From the NCBI RefSeq assembly GCF_026540895.1, contig NZ_JALNUR010000014.1, forward strand, positions 1 to 64,000: a stretch of DNA of 64,000 bases, read 5' to 3'. The notes under the pieces are model-generated. The model ran no database searches, was not told where the DNA came from, and worked only from the letters and a program-made list of their open reading frames with translations. The DNA comes from Sphingomonas sp. GM_Shp_1 (GTDB lineage: Bacteria > Pseudomonadota > Alphaproteobacteria > Sphingomonadales > Sphingomonadaceae). The position numbers were made by a program, and so were the translations under genes. This document shows, one piece after another, positions 30,027-38,833 of the stretch (position 1 is its first letter; each line of letters starts with the position of its first letter).

Positions 30027-31382
30027 ATGGCAGACCCCCGATCGGACAATCCCGGCATACGGAAATGGACCCCGGCCCGCTACCGCGCGCTGTTGCGGGC
30101 GCAGGGTCCCAAATCCGTCCACTTCCGGACGCGGCTCGCCATCCTGATCGGTGCGGTCGCGGTGGGGCTGGCCGCGACCGTCTTTGCCCAGGCCGCCGAT
30201 CTGGCGGGCGAGATGTTCGGCCATTTCGCCGCGCGGTGGCGTTGGGCACCGCTGGTGGTGACGCCGCTCCTGTTCGCCGCTTTGGTCTGGATCACGCGGC
30301 GCTTCGTGCCGTTGGCGCGCGGGTCGGGCATCCCCCAGGTGATGGCGGCGCAGGCCGATCCCGATCAGGCGACGCAAGGGCTGGTGTCGATCCGCACCGT
30401 GATCGGCAAGGCGGGGCTGACCCTGGCGGCGGTGCTGGGCGGCGCGTCGGTCGGGCGAGAGGGGCCGACGGTGCAGATCGCCGCCGCGATCATGGGGCTG
30501 ACGCACCGGATCCTCGGCGTGCCGTTGCGCGGCGCGGTGCTGATCGCGGGCGGCGCGGCGGGTGTGGCGGCGGCGTTCAACACGCCGCTGGCCGGGCTGC
30601 TCTTCGCGATCGAGGAACTGGCCTCCGCCTATGAGCAGAAGGTGACGCTGCTGGTGATCGCCGCCATCGCCATCGCGGGGATGGTCGCCCAGTCGGTGCA
30701 GGGCGATTATGTCTATTTCGGGCTGATCGGCGCGCATATGCCCATCGTCACCGCGCTGATCGCCGCGCCGGTGGCGGGGATCGTCGGCGGACTGGCGGGG
30801 GGCGGCTTCGCCCGGCTGATGCTGATGATGGCGACCGGGACCAACCGGGTGACGCGGTGGAGCAAGCAGCGGCCGATCCTGTTCGCGGCGCTGTGCGGTT
30901 GCGTCGTCGCGGGGCTGGGCGTCGGGACCGGCCTGACCTGGGGCACCGGCTACGGCGCGGCGCGGGCGATGATCGTCGGGGTCGATGCGCCCCTGTGGTT
31001 CGGCCCGGCCAAGTTCCTGGCGACGCTCGCCACGGCGGTCGCGGGGTTGCCGGGCGGCATCTTCGCGCCGTCGCTGGCGGTCGGGGCGGGTGTGGGCAAT
31101 CTGCTCCGCTCGATCTTCCCGGACTCGCCCGCCTCCGCCATCGTGATCCTGGGGATGGTCGGCTATTTCGCGGGCGTGGTCCGCGCGCCGCTGACCGCCG
31201 TGATCATCCTGTCGGAAACGACCGCCAGCCGTGGCCTGATGCTGCCCATGTTCGCGACCGCCTTCATCGCCGATGGGGTCAGCCAGTTGGTGTGCCGCGA
31301 AAAACTGTACCATGGACTGTCGCGCACCTTCGCGATGGCTCATTCCTCCCCAGCAAGGGGAGGTGGCAGTCCGGAGGACTGA
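30027..31382 (+). CDS. ClC-family chloride channel/antiporter
   Basis: 451 residues. All three ClC signatures are present: ARGSGIPQV (GSGIP), VGREGPTVQ (GxEGP with the gating Glu), and GGIFAPSLAVGAGVG (GxFxP). About 10 to 12 membrane helices. The gating Glu suggests a chloride/proton exchanger rather than a pure channel. No CBS domains. The ATG at 30027 follows TAGAGGACGGC. The last dozen residues (SSPARGGGSPED) are translated from the palindromic repeat at 31343, which also supplies the stop codon; the conserved fold ends before this. Confidence 0.92.
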   Translation: MADPRSDNPGIRKWTPARYRALLRAQGPKSVHFRTRLAILIGAVAVGLAATVFAQAADLAGEMFGHFAARWRWAPLVVTPLLFAALVWITRRFVPLARGSGIPQVMAAQADPDQATQGLVSIRTVIGKAGLTLAAVLGGASVGREGPTVQIAAAIMGLTHRILGVPLRGAVLIAGGAAGVAAAFNTPLAGLLFAIEELASAYEQKVTLLVIAAIAIAGMVAQSVQGDYVYFGLIGAHMPIVTALIAAPVAGIVGGLAGGGFARLMLMMATGTNRVTRWSKQRPILFAALCGCVVAGLGVGTGLTWGTGYGAARAMIVGVDAPLWFGPAKFLATLATAVAGLPGGIFAPSLAVGAGVGNLLRSIFPDSPASAIVILGMVGYFAGVVRAPLTAVIILSETTASRGLMLPMFATAFIADGVSQLVCREKLYHGLSRTFAMAHSSPARGGGSPED

Positions 31383-31462
31383 CGGAGGGGTGTCCCCCTA
31401 TCGAGGGTGTGACACCCCTCCACCATGCTTCGCATGGTCCCCCTCCCCTTACAGGGGAGGAA
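31343..31462. repeat. Palindromic repeat, family R2, long form, between convergent genes
   Basis: Each end is itself a hairpin (TTCCTCCCC..GGGGAGG, 31343-31363; CCTCCCC..GGGGAGGAA, 31442-31462). The two ends are inverted copies of each other with 2 mismatches in 21. The interior GGTGGCAG..CTGACGGAGGGG and CACCATGCTTCGCATGGTCCCC matches the R2 copy at 38609-38735. It overlaps the 3' ends of the ClC gene and the RNase H-like gene. Confidence 0.85.
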
Positions 31463-31820
31463 AGCCTTGATGGGCCTTGGCCAGCGCGATCCCGGCGAGA
31501 TTCTGGGTGCGCTTGATGTGGCGCAGCCGGAAGCGCGGCGGGCGGGGAAGCGTGGACCAAAGCGCGAAATGCTCCCGATGAGCGGGCGGCACCCGCACCT
31601 TGCCCATGGCCTGCGCGATCACCGCCGCCGCGTCGCCGAGCAGAAGGACATCGTCCAGCCCCGCCTGCTGCGCCGCCTGCATGGCCGCGATCAGCGCCAG
31701 CCACTCGGCGGTCATGCTGTTGCCCGGTCCCAGGTCACGGGTGATATGGGTACGCCCTCCCAGCACCACCGCCCATTCCATGCCGGAGGGACGGTGGCCG
31801 CCGTCGAAGAATATCTTCAC
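31449..31820 (-). CDS. RNase HI-like (reverse-transcriptase-like) protein with altered catalytic site
   Basis: 123 residues with the RNase H fold order: MKIFFDGGHRPSG (first Asp), SMTAEWLALIAAM (Glu), VLLLGDAAAVIAQ (second Asp), and RHIKRTQNLAGIALAKA, where HIKRxxNxxADxLA is normal. The fourth carboxylate (Asp) appears as Gly, so nuclease activity is doubtful. The C-terminal residues FPPL and the stop come from the R2 repeat. The start at 31820 overlaps the stop of the upstream FAD oxidoreductase by 4 bp, so they are one transcript. Confidence 0.75.
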   Translation of the reverse strand: MKIFFDGGHRPSGMEWAVVLGGRTHITRDLGPGNSMTAEWLALIAAMQAAQQAGLDDVLLLGDAAAVIAQAMGKVRVPPAHREHFALWSTLPRPPRFRLRHIKRTQNLAGIALAKAHQGFPPL

Positions 31821-33436
31821 GGACGCGCGACGATGCTCTGCGCGACCGCTTCGGCGGTCTTGATGCCGTCGACCGCCGCCGACAGGATGCCGCCCGCATA
31901 GCCCGCGCCCTCGCCCGCCGGGAACAGCCCGCGCGTGTTGAGGCTGTGCCCGTCCTCGCCGCGTGTGAAGCGGACCGGCGAGGAGGTGCGGGTCTCGACG
32001 CCCGTCATCACCACGTCCGGGTGATCATAGCCGGCGATCTGGCGGCCGAAGACCGGGATCGCCTCGCGCATCGCCTCGACCACGAAGTCGGGCAGGCACT
32101 CCGACAGGTCGGTCGGCGTCACGCCGGGGCGATAGGAGGGGGTGACCGACCCCAGGATGGTCGAGGGGCGCTTCGCCAGAAAATCGCCGACCCGCTGCGC
32201 CGGAGCCTTGTAGTTGGAGCCGCCCGCGACATAGGCGCGCTCCTCCCAATGGCGTTGCAGCGCCAACCCCGCCAGCGGATCGCCCGGATAGTCGCGCTCC
32301 GGGTCGATCGCGACGACGAAGCCCGAATTGGCGTTGCGTTCGTTGCGTGAATATTGGCTCATGCCGTTGGTCGCGACGCGGCCCTCTTCGGAGGTGGCGG
32401 CGACCACCGTGCCGCCGGGGCACATGCAGAAGCTGTAGACCGTCCGCCCGTTCGAGCAATGGTGCGAGATGTGATATTCCGCTGCGCCCAGGACCGGATG
32501 GCCCGCCTGATGCCCGAAACGCGCGCGGTCGATCCAGCCTTGGGGATGCTCGATGCGGACGCCGATCGAAAAGGGCTTGGCCTCGACATGGACACCGGCG
32601 CTTTGCAGCATCGCGAAGCTGTCGCGTGCGCTATGGCCGATGGCGAGGACGACATGATCGGCTTCCAGATAGCCGCCGCCGTTCAGGTGCAGCCCGCGCA
32701 CATGACGCTCGCCCGATCCGTCGGTTTCCACATCCAGCCCGTCGACGCGGGTGGAGAAGCGATATTCGCCGCCCAGTTCCTCAATGGTCGCGCGAATGCT
32801 CTCGACCATCGTCACCAGGCGGAAGGTGCCGATATGCGGATGCGCCTCGGTCAGGATCTCCGGCGGTGCGCCCGCCTTGACGAACTCGGTCAGCACCTTG
32901 CGGTTCAGGTGGCGCGGGTCCTTGATCCGGCTGTAGAGCTTGCCGTCCGAGAAGGTGCCCGCTCCGCCTTCGCCATATTGGACGTTGGATTCGGGGTTCA
33001 GAACGCTGCGCCGCCACAGGCCCCAGGTGTCCTGGGTCCGCTCGCGCACCACCTTGCCGCGCTCCAGGACGATCGGGCGGTATCCCGCCTGCGCCAGCAC
33101 CAGCGCGGCGAACAGGCCGCAGGGCCCCGCGCCGATCACGACCGGCCGCTTCGCACCCGGCGGTGGGGCGCTGGGCAGGTGGTAGCGGGTGTCGGGCGTC
33201 TTCTGCACATCGCGGTCGCGGCGGAAACGCTCCAGCACGGCCGCTTCGTTCTTCAGGTTGACGTCGACCGAGTAGACGAGCTGGATATTGTTCTTGTCGC
33301 GCGCATCATGCCCGCGCCGCGCCACGACGAAGCGCACCAGCTCGCGCGGCGTCACCCGCAATCGGCGACAGATGGCGGCGGGCAGGGCCTCGTCCGGATG
33401 GTGGAGAGGCAGTTTCAATTCACTGAGGCGGATCAT
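31817..33436 (-). CDS. FAD-dependent oxidoreductase (COG2509-type uncharacterised dehydrogenase)
   Basis: About 539 residues. An N-terminal domain of about 100 residues precedes the FAD-binding Rossmann motif PVVIGAGPCGLFAALVLAQ. The family-specific stretches VQYGEGGAGTFSDGKLY and SFCMCPGGTVVAATSEEG (two Cys), and the C-terminal LFPAGEGAGYAGGILSAA, are all present. Cytoplasmic; the substrate is unknown. ATG at 33436 is chosen (IRLSELKLPL is the conserved start); an ATG at 33448 is an alternative. The frame extends to 33826 through unrelated sequence that overlaps the GNAT gene. Confidence 0.88.
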   Translation of the reverse strand: MIRLSELKLPLHHPDEALPAAICRRLRVTPRELVRFVVARRGHDARDKNNIQLVYSVDVNLKNEAAVLERFRRDRDVQKTPDTRYHLPSAPPPGAKRPVVIGAGPCGLFAALVLAQAGYRPIVLERGKVVRERTQDTWGLWRRSVLNPESNVQYGEGGAGTFSDGKLYSRIKDPRHLNRKVLTEFVKAGAPPEILTEAHPHIGTFRLVTMVESIRATIEELGGEYRFSTRVDGLDVETDGSGERHVRGLHLNGGGYLEADHVVLAIGHSARDSFAMLQSAGVHVEAKPFSIGVRIEHPQGWIDRARFGHQAGHPVLGAAEYHISHHCSNGRTVYSFCMCPGGTVVAATSEEGRVATNGMSQYSRNERNANSGFVVAIDPERDYPGDPLAGLALQRHWEERAYVAGGSNYKAPAQRVGDFLAKRPSTILGSVTPSYRPGVTPTDLSECLPDFVVEAMREAIPVFGRQIAGYDHPDVVMTGVETRTSSPVRFTRGEDGHSLNTRGLFPAGEGAGYAGGILSAAVDGIKTAEAVAQSIVARP

Positions 33437-33575
33437 CCCGCGCGCCATACAGAATTGCGCGAGATCCCGCCATCGCCCGCGTGTCAGAGTCCGTTTGGAA
33501 ACTCGCTTACAGTGAGTTTCGAGCGGGCCGGTGCCGCCGGAAATTGGCTCTTTTGCCAATTTCCCAGACAGTTTC

Positions 33576-34046
33576 TCAGCCGTCGGGCGTGACGACCAGC
33601 ATCTTCTGCACGATGCCGTCACCTTCGCGCCAGGTGCGAAAACCCATGGCTTCGTAATAGCGCAGGCCCATCGCATTGTCGGCACCGATACAGGCGTCGA
33701 TCCGGGGCAGACCCGCCGCGACCGCCGCGGGCCGCGTCGCCGCGAACAGCGCGGTGCCCACGCCCCTGCGATGCGCGCGCGGGCTGATATGGGTGCCGAT
33801 GATCCCCCAACCCTCGGGCACGTCATAGCGATTGCCGGGCACCGCGCGGACCAGCGACTGAAAGCCCATGACGGTACCTTCGGCGTCGAGGGCGACGCTG
33901 CACCGGACGCTGTCGCGGTTCGCGATATAGTGCGACAGGGTGAAGTCCGGGTCGTGCGGACGCATCCGACCGGTGATCGCGATGATGTCGAGGAGGACGC
34001 GGCTCAACGCCGGTGCATCCCGTTCGACGGCCGGGCGGATCAGCAT
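33576..34046 (-). CDS. GNAT-family N-acetyltransferase
   Basis: About 156 residues. beta1 LIRPAVERDA, then GWGIIGTHISPRAHRRGVGT containing the acetyl-CoA pyrophosphate loop RRGVGT (R/QxxGxG/A), then ADNAMGLRYYEAMGFRTW, the C-terminal GNAT signature. It transfers an acetyl group from acetyl-CoA to an unknown amine. Starts at 34046 or 34058 are both possible; no strong ribosome-binding site. Same strand as the FAD oxidoreductase, with a 139-bp gap. Confidence 0.85.
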   Translation of the reverse strand: MLIRPAVERDAPALSRVLLDIIAITGRMRPHDPDFTLSHYIANRDSVRCSVALDAEGTVMGFQSLVRAVPGNRYDVPEGWGIIGTHISPRAHRRGVGTALFAATRPAAVAAGLPRIDACIGADNAMGLRYYEAMGFRTWREGDGIVQKMLVVTPDG

Positions 34047-34532
34047 GACGGCACGCATTCGGCCGGGCGGTGTGACGTGCTCAGGTCGATGGCGACATGG
34101 GACAGCGTTTCGCCTTGCTCGTCCATCGGCCGGAAGGATTTTCGCCAAAATGGGTTGTTCGGCCACGAGCGGCGGACAGCAAGGCCCCGTTCCACCTGTG
34201 GCCGCTCAATGGGAAGGTGCAGGCCCGCATTTGACGGCTTTCTCATGAGGGGATCGATAACGAAGGCATGTGAAAACTTGGTTTCCAGCTGACAGGCGCG
34301 GACGGCCTCATTTGCGCTTAATGCTCTTGGATTTCTGTCTGTCTGACCATTCCGGTCAGTTTCAGCCCTGGTAAGGTGCTGTGGTTCGCCCGGCAGGAAT
34401 GGGACGACGTTCGCGTTCAACGACGCCGGAGGGCCTAAGCCGTCACCTTACATGACATTCGTGATAATCACTATCAATCGCATTGACGATGAGAGTGTCT
34501 CGCATTAGCGGCGGATGCGAAGGGGAATCATC
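34047..34532. other. Gene-free region between GNAT and the siderophore receptor
   Basis: About 485 bp divergent spacer. A 126-residue minus-strand open frame (34040-34420) crosses the GNAT start and has no family resemblance, so I do not call it. The only specific element seen is the Fur-box-like site at 34462. GC is lower than the surroundings. Confidence 0.6.
34462..34485. promoter_or_regulatory. Fur-box-like iron-responsive operator
   Basis: TGATAATCACTATCAATCGC resembles the repeated GATAAT/ATTATC hexamers of Fur boxes and ends 48 bp before the siderophore-receptor start. Placement over the likely promoter fits iron repression. The regulator (Fur or another) is inferred. Confidence 0.5.
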
Positions 34533-36935
34533 ATGTCACAAACGTTCATCGCCCTGTCGTGCGTGGGCTTCCTGGCGACTGCGCCGCATGTCGCCGCCGC
34601 CGAGACGGAGGGACGCGCCGATCCGTCGGGCGTCCATGCGTCCGCCACGCGCGCCCAGGATTCGACCGGCCAGCGCGACACCGTCATCGTCACCGGCCAG
34701 CGTGCCGCCACCGAGACGCTGGAGAGCCCGAAGGCGACCGCGCCGCTGCTCGACACGCCGCAGACGATCACCGTGGTCAGCGAGCAGACCATCCGCAAAC
34801 AGAATCTCCAGACGCTGCGTGACGTGCTTCAGACGATTCCGGGCATCACCTTCGGCGCGGGCGAAGGCGGCGGCGGTTATGGCGACTCGATCAACCTGCG
34901 CGGCTATTCGGCGAACAACGACATCACCATCGACGGGGTTCGCGACAGCGCGCAATATAGCCGCACCGACCCGTTCAACCTGCAACAGGTCGAGGTCTAT
35001 AACGGCGCGAACAGCGTCTTCAACGGATCGGGCTCCGTCGGCGGCACGATCAACCTCGTCTCCAAGGTGCCCACGCCCGAGACGCTGACGATCGCGCAGG
35101 GCTCGGTCGGCACCGACAATTATTATCGCGGCGCGATCGACAGCAATGTCCGCGTGTCGGACCTGGTCGCGGTGCGGCTGAACGGCGCCTATCATCATAA
35201 CGACGTGCCCGGTCGCGACGTCGAGAAGATGGAGCGCTGGGGCGTCGCCCCCTCCGTCACGATCGGCATCACCGGCCCGACCAGCCTGACGCTCGCCTAT
35301 GTGCATCAGGAGGATCGCAACACGCCCATCTATGGCATTCCCTATTTCGACAACGGCCTGGTCGACGGCTTCGTGCCGGGGGCCAAGCGCAGCAGCTATT
35401 ACGGGATCGCCAATCTCGATCGGCAGGACACGACGGTCGATCGCTTCACCGCGACCTTCCGCCACCAGATCGACGAGCATTGGAGCGTCCGCAACCTGAC
35501 CCGCTGGCAGCAGGTGACCCAGTATAGCGTCACCTCCGCGCCGCAGGGGACCTTCTGCCTCGCCTCGACCGGGTTGCAGCCGATCACCGCGACGCCGGGG
35601 GCGACGGTGGGCGCGGCCTGTCCGGCGAACGTGCCGGCAGGCTCCTACCTGCCCTCGGGCCCGCGCGGCCTGGTACGCGACCAGCAGAACCAGATGCTCT
35701 ACGATCAGCTCGACCTGCGGCACGAAGCGGGGAGCAAGGGCGGGTTCCACAATGTCCTGAATGTCGGCGTGTCGGGGATGCTGGAGAATTACCGGATCAC
35801 CCAGGGCTCGTTGCTGCGCAATGCGAATGGCAGCGCGGTGTCGCCCCTGCCGCTGATCGACATCGCCAATCCCAACACCAACTATACCGGGCCGATCAAC
35901 TATACGATCACCGCCCAGTCGCGCAGCGAGACGCGCAACCTGGCCGTCTATGCCTTCGACACGCTGGAGCTGAACCGCTATTTCGAGCTGAACGGCGGCG
36001 TCCGCTATGAAACCCAGGAGGCCGATTTCCGCGCATTGCCGCTGACGGTGGTGCCGCCGGGGTCGACCCAGCTGACCGCGCTTCAGGCGCGTCCGCAGGT
36101 CAGCAGCGAGCGGCTGTTCTCCTGGCGGGTCGGCGGCGTGTTCCACCCGGTCGAGAATGTCAGCCTCTATGCGGGCTATGGCAATGCCAAGACCCCGTCT
36201 TCCTCGACCGTGCGGCTGGGCTGCGGCGTGCCGGCGAGCGCCACGGCGGCCGACCCCTGCGCCGTCGCGCCCGAGACTGCCAAGAATTACGAGGCGGGGG
36301 TGAAGGCCGGACTGTTCGACCGCAAGCTGGAGCTGACGGCGGCCGTCTTCCGCAACGAGCGGACCAATTACCGCGTGCCCTCCAACGATCCGGCGCTGCC
36401 TGCGGGGCTCCAGGTGCTCGACGGACGCAGCCGGGTCGACGGCATCGCACTGGGCGCGTCGGGGACGATCACCCGGGCCTGGACGATCTTCGCCAACTAC
36501 ACCTATCTCGACGGCAAGGTGCTCCAGAGCATCTCCAACCGCGACAAGGCGGCGGGCGTCGCCGATCCGCAGGCGGGCAGCCAGTTGTTCCAGACGCCGA
36601 AACATTCGGGCAGCCTGTTCACCACCTACAAACTGCCCTTCGGCCTGGAGGTCGGTTACGGCCTGACCTATCAGGGGTCGTTCGCGACCAATGCGCCGGT
36701 CGCGGCCAATCCGGTGCAGTTCAAGGTGGACGATTACCTCATCCATCGCGCCTTCCTGGCCTATACCATCGCGCAGCGCTGGACGATGCAGCTCAACGTC
36801 CAGAACTTCACCGACGAGAAATATGTGACGGGTGTGCGCAACAACATCAATGCGACGACCGGCGTCGTCACCGGCGGCTGGGCGATCCCCGGCGACCGGC
36901 GGCAGGCGACGCTGAGCCTGTTCTACAATTTCTGA
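34533..36935 (+). CDS. TonB-dependent siderophore receptor (Fiu-like, catecholate type)
   Basis: About 800 residues. Signal peptide MSQTFIALSCVGFLATAPHV. The TonB box/plug start DTVIVTGQRAATETLESPKA and the plug hallmark LRDVLQTIPGITFGAGEGG then SINLRGYSANNDITIDGVRD are typical of ferric-siderophore receptors. The 22-strand barrel ends in RRQATLSLFYNF with terminal Phe. ATG at 34533 has AAGGGGAATCATC upstream (an ATG at 34515 is less good). Followed 18 bp later by a PKHD hydroxylase, the same pair as fiu-ybiX of enteric bacteria. Probably induced by iron starvation via the site at 34462. Confidence 0.93.
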   Translation: MSQTFIALSCVGFLATAPHVAAAETEGRADPSGVHASATRAQDSTGQRDTVIVTGQRAATETLESPKATAPLLDTPQTITVVSEQTIRKQNLQTLRDVLQTIPGITFGAGEGGGGYGDSINLRGYSANNDITIDGVRDSAQYSRTDPFNLQQVEVYNGANSVFNGSGSVGGTINLVSKVPTPETLTIAQGSVGTDNYYRGAIDSNVRVSDLVAVRLNGAYHHNDVPGRDVEKMERWGVAPSVTIGITGPTSLTLAYVHQEDRNTPIYGIPYFDNGLVDGFVPGAKRSSYYGIANLDRQDTTVDRFTATFRHQIDEHWSVRNLTRWQQVTQYSVTSAPQGTFCLASTGLQPITATPGATVGAACPANVPAGSYLPSGPRGLVRDQQNQMLYDQLDLRHEAGSKGGFHNVLNVGVSGMLENYRITQGSLLRNANGSAVSPLPLIDIANPNTNYTGPINYTITAQSRSETRNLAVYAFDTLELNRYFELNGGVRYETQEADFRALPLTVVPPGSTQLTALQARPQVSSERLFSWRVGGVFHPVENVSLYAGYGNAKTPSSSTVRLGCGVPASATAADPCAVAPETAKNYEAGVKAGLFDRKLELTAAVFRNERTNYRVPSNDPALPAGLQVLDGRSRVDGIALGASGTITRAWTIFANYTYLDGKVLQSISNRDKAAGVADPQAGSQLFQTPKHSGSLFTTYKLPFGLEVGYGLTYQGSFATNAPVAANPVQFKVDDYLIHRAFLAYTIAQRWTMQLNVQNFTDEKYVTGVRNNINATTGVVTGGWAIPGDRRQATLSLFYNF

Positions 36936-36953
36936 ACGGGCTAGGCTTCGCCG

Positions 36954-37637
36954 ATGTTGATCGTCCTCCCCGACATCCTCGATCCCGCCGGGGTCGCCCG
37001 GGTCCGCAGCCTCATCGATGCGGGCGCCTGGGCGGACGGCAACGCCACCTCGGGCCCGCAGGCGGCGCTGGCGAAGCGCAACGACCAGTTGCCCGAGGAT
37101 TCGGCGGCGGCGATCGAGGCGGGGCGGATGGTCTTGGATGCGCTGGGCCGCTCGCCCTTGTTCGTGGCGGCGGCCCTGCCGCTCAAAGTCTATCCGCCGC
37201 TGTTCAACCGCTATGCCGGGGGGCAGGCGTTCGACGTGCATGTCGACAATGCCGTCCGGTTGAAGCGGGGCAGCGACTTCCGGATGCGGTCCGACCTGTC
37301 GCTGACGCTCTTCCTGGAGGACGCGGCGGCCTATGACGGCGGCGAGCTGGTGGTAGAGGATCTGTACGGCGAACAGCGGGTCAAGCTGTCGGCGGGCAGC
37401 GCGGTGCTCTATCCTGCCTCCAGCCTTCACCGGGTCGAGCCGGTGACGCGCGGCACGCGGGTCGCCTCGTTCCTGTGGATTCAGTCGATGGTCCGCGACG
37501 ATGGCGAGCGGCGCATCCTGTTCGACCTCGACCGCGCGATCCAGCGGGTCGGGGCGGACAAGGGGCAGGGCGACCGGTCGGTGGTCGAACTGACCGGGGT
37601 CTATCACAATCTTCTGCGCCGCTGGGCCGACGCCTGA
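36954..37637 (+). CDS. ybiX: Fe(II)/2-oxoglutarate-dependent PKHD-type hydroxylase (PiuC/YbiX-like)
   Basis: 227 residues, the family length. Double-stranded beta-helix fold with HxD in FDVHVDNAV and the distal His and Arg in [16 protein letters not shown], the residues that bind iron and 2-oxoglutarate. [10 protein letters not shown] and [10 protein letters not shown] are family-typical. It sits directly after a siderophore receptor, the arrangement known for PiuC/YbiX genes, whose role in iron uptake is still unclear. Cytoplasmic. Confidence 0.93.
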   Translation: MLIVLPDILDPAGVARVRSLIDAGAWADGNATSGPQAALAKRNDQLPEDSAAAIEAGRMVLDALGRSPLFVAAALPLKVYPPLFNRYAGGQAFDVHVDNAVRLKRGSDFRMRSDLSLTLFLEDAAAYDGGELVVEDLYGEQRVKLSAGSAVLYPASSLHRVEPVTRGTRVASFLWIQSMVRDDGERRILFDLDRAIQRVGADKGQGDRSVVELTGVYHNLLRRWADA

Positions 37638-37752
37638 TCGCTTGGGTCAGGCACCCGAACCGTCAAACCGTCACGCCAATGCCATGCAGGCTTGCCAAGA
37701 GCGGCCATGGCCTGCTCCGATCGGGGCAGGCGGGTGTGTGAGGATTGGCGAG

Positions 37753-38607
37753 ATGATGAAAGCGTGGCGGAACGGGCGGATCGTGATGGCACTGGCGGCG
37801 GCGCTGTTGGCCCCGGTGACGGCCATGGCCCAGCCGCTGAAGGTCATGACGTTCAATGTCCGCTATGCCTCCGACGAGGGGCCGCAGCGCTGGGCGGTGC
37901 GGCGGCCGGTGCTGGTCGAACTGCTCCGCCGCGCCGCGCCCGATCTGATCGGCACGCAGGAACTGCTCCAGCGGCAGGGTGACGACATCGTGCGGGCGCT
38001 TCCCGGCTATCGCTGGTTCGGGCGCGACCGGCGTGGCGGGCATGGCGACGAGCATATGGGCATATTCTATCGCCCGGATCGCCTGACCCTGATCGAACAT
38101 GGCGACTTCTGGCTGTCCGACACGCCCGAGACGGTCGGCAGCCGGAGCTGGGGCACCGACCTGCCCCGCATGGCGAACTGGGCGGTGTTCGAGACCAAGG
38201 GGCAAAAGCCGCACCGCTTCCTGTTCATCGACACCCATCTGGCCCACCGGGAGGAGGATGCCGAGGCACGGGATCGCTCGGCCAAGCTGATCCTGTCGCG
38301 CCTGCCCGCGCTGGCGAAGGACTTGCCGGTGGTGCTGGCCGGGGACATGAACGCGCGGCCCGACACCGCCGCCTATCGCACCCTGGCGGCCGCGCTGAGC
38401 GATGCATGGACCAGCGCCAAGCGGCGCGAGGGGCCGGAGATGACCTTTCACGACTTTACCGGCACGCCCGACCGGCGGATCGACTATCTGTTCCTGCGCG
38501 GGTTCAGGGCGGACGCGGTCGCCACCGATTCATATCATCAGGGCAAGACCTATCCGTCGGACCATTTCCCGATCCGCGCTACCCTGTCGTTCGAGGACGA
38601 TCGCTGA
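37753..38607 (+). CDS. Exported endonuclease/exonuclease/phosphatase-family protein
   Basis: About 284 residues. Signal peptide (MALAAALLAPVTAMA). The EEP fold follows: LKVMTFNVRYASDEG (Asn metal ligand), IGTQELLQRQ (Glu), IDTHLAHREEDA (His), VVLAGDMNARPD (catalytic Asp/Asn), RRIDYLFLRG, YPSDHFPIRA (final Asp-His). Proteins of this length and order are secreted phosphodiesterase/phosphatase-like enzymes. A double ATG at 37753/37756 follows TGAGGATTGGCGAG. The frame extends to 37642 but the signal peptide fixes the start. A repeat follows the stop. Confidence 0.88.
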   Translation: MMKAWRNGRIVMALAAALLAPVTAMAQPLKVMTFNVRYASDEGPQRWAVRRPVLVELLRRAAPDLIGTQELLQRQGDDIVRALPGYRWFGRDRRGGHGDEHMGIFYRPDRLTLIEHGDFWLSDTPETVGSRSWGTDLPRMANWAVFETKGQKPHRFLFIDTHLAHREEDAEARDRSAKLILSRLPALAKDLPVVLAGDMNARPDTAAYRTLAAALSDAWTSAKRREGPEMTFHDFTGTPDRRIDYLFLRGFRADAVATDSYHQGKTYPSDHFPIRATLSFEDDR

Positions 38608-38608
38608 A

Positions 38609-38735
38609 ATCCTCCCCGGCACGGGGAGGTGGCAGGGCGAAGCCCTGACGGAAGGGGGGCTTCCGCAAGGCATGTCCTGTGTGGGACGCCCCCTCCACCA
38701 GCTTCGCTGGTCCCCCTCCCCGTGCCGGGGAGGAT
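38609..38735. repeat. Palindromic repeat, family R2, long form
   Basis: The ends 38609-38629 and 38715-38735 are perfect 21-bp inverted copies (ATCCTCCCCGGCACGGGGAG core), each also able to form its own hairpin. The interior matches the copy at 31343-31462: GGTGGCAG..CTGACGGA and CTCCACCAGCTTCGCTGGTC. It lies in the 226-bp gap between two genes. Confidence 0.88.
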
Positions 38736-38833
38736 CGTTTCCCGATAGCGTTATCATTTCGGTAAACCTATGATCGGCAGGACAGCCGATGGACGCGAAC
38801 GGGCGGTATCGTCGGCATAGGAGAGGAATGACG

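Noticed and set aside
31343..31462. Possible CRISPR-like repeat pair
   Set aside because: Only two inverted ends with no regular spacers; it is a palindromic element.
34040..34420. 126-residue minus-strand frame upstream of the GNAT gene
   Set aside because: Runs through the GNAT start in another frame and shows no family resemblance or ribosome-binding site.
34536..37607. 1023-codon minus-strand frame opposite the siderophore receptor and hydroxylase
   Set aside because: No domain; both plus-strand genes are well supported.
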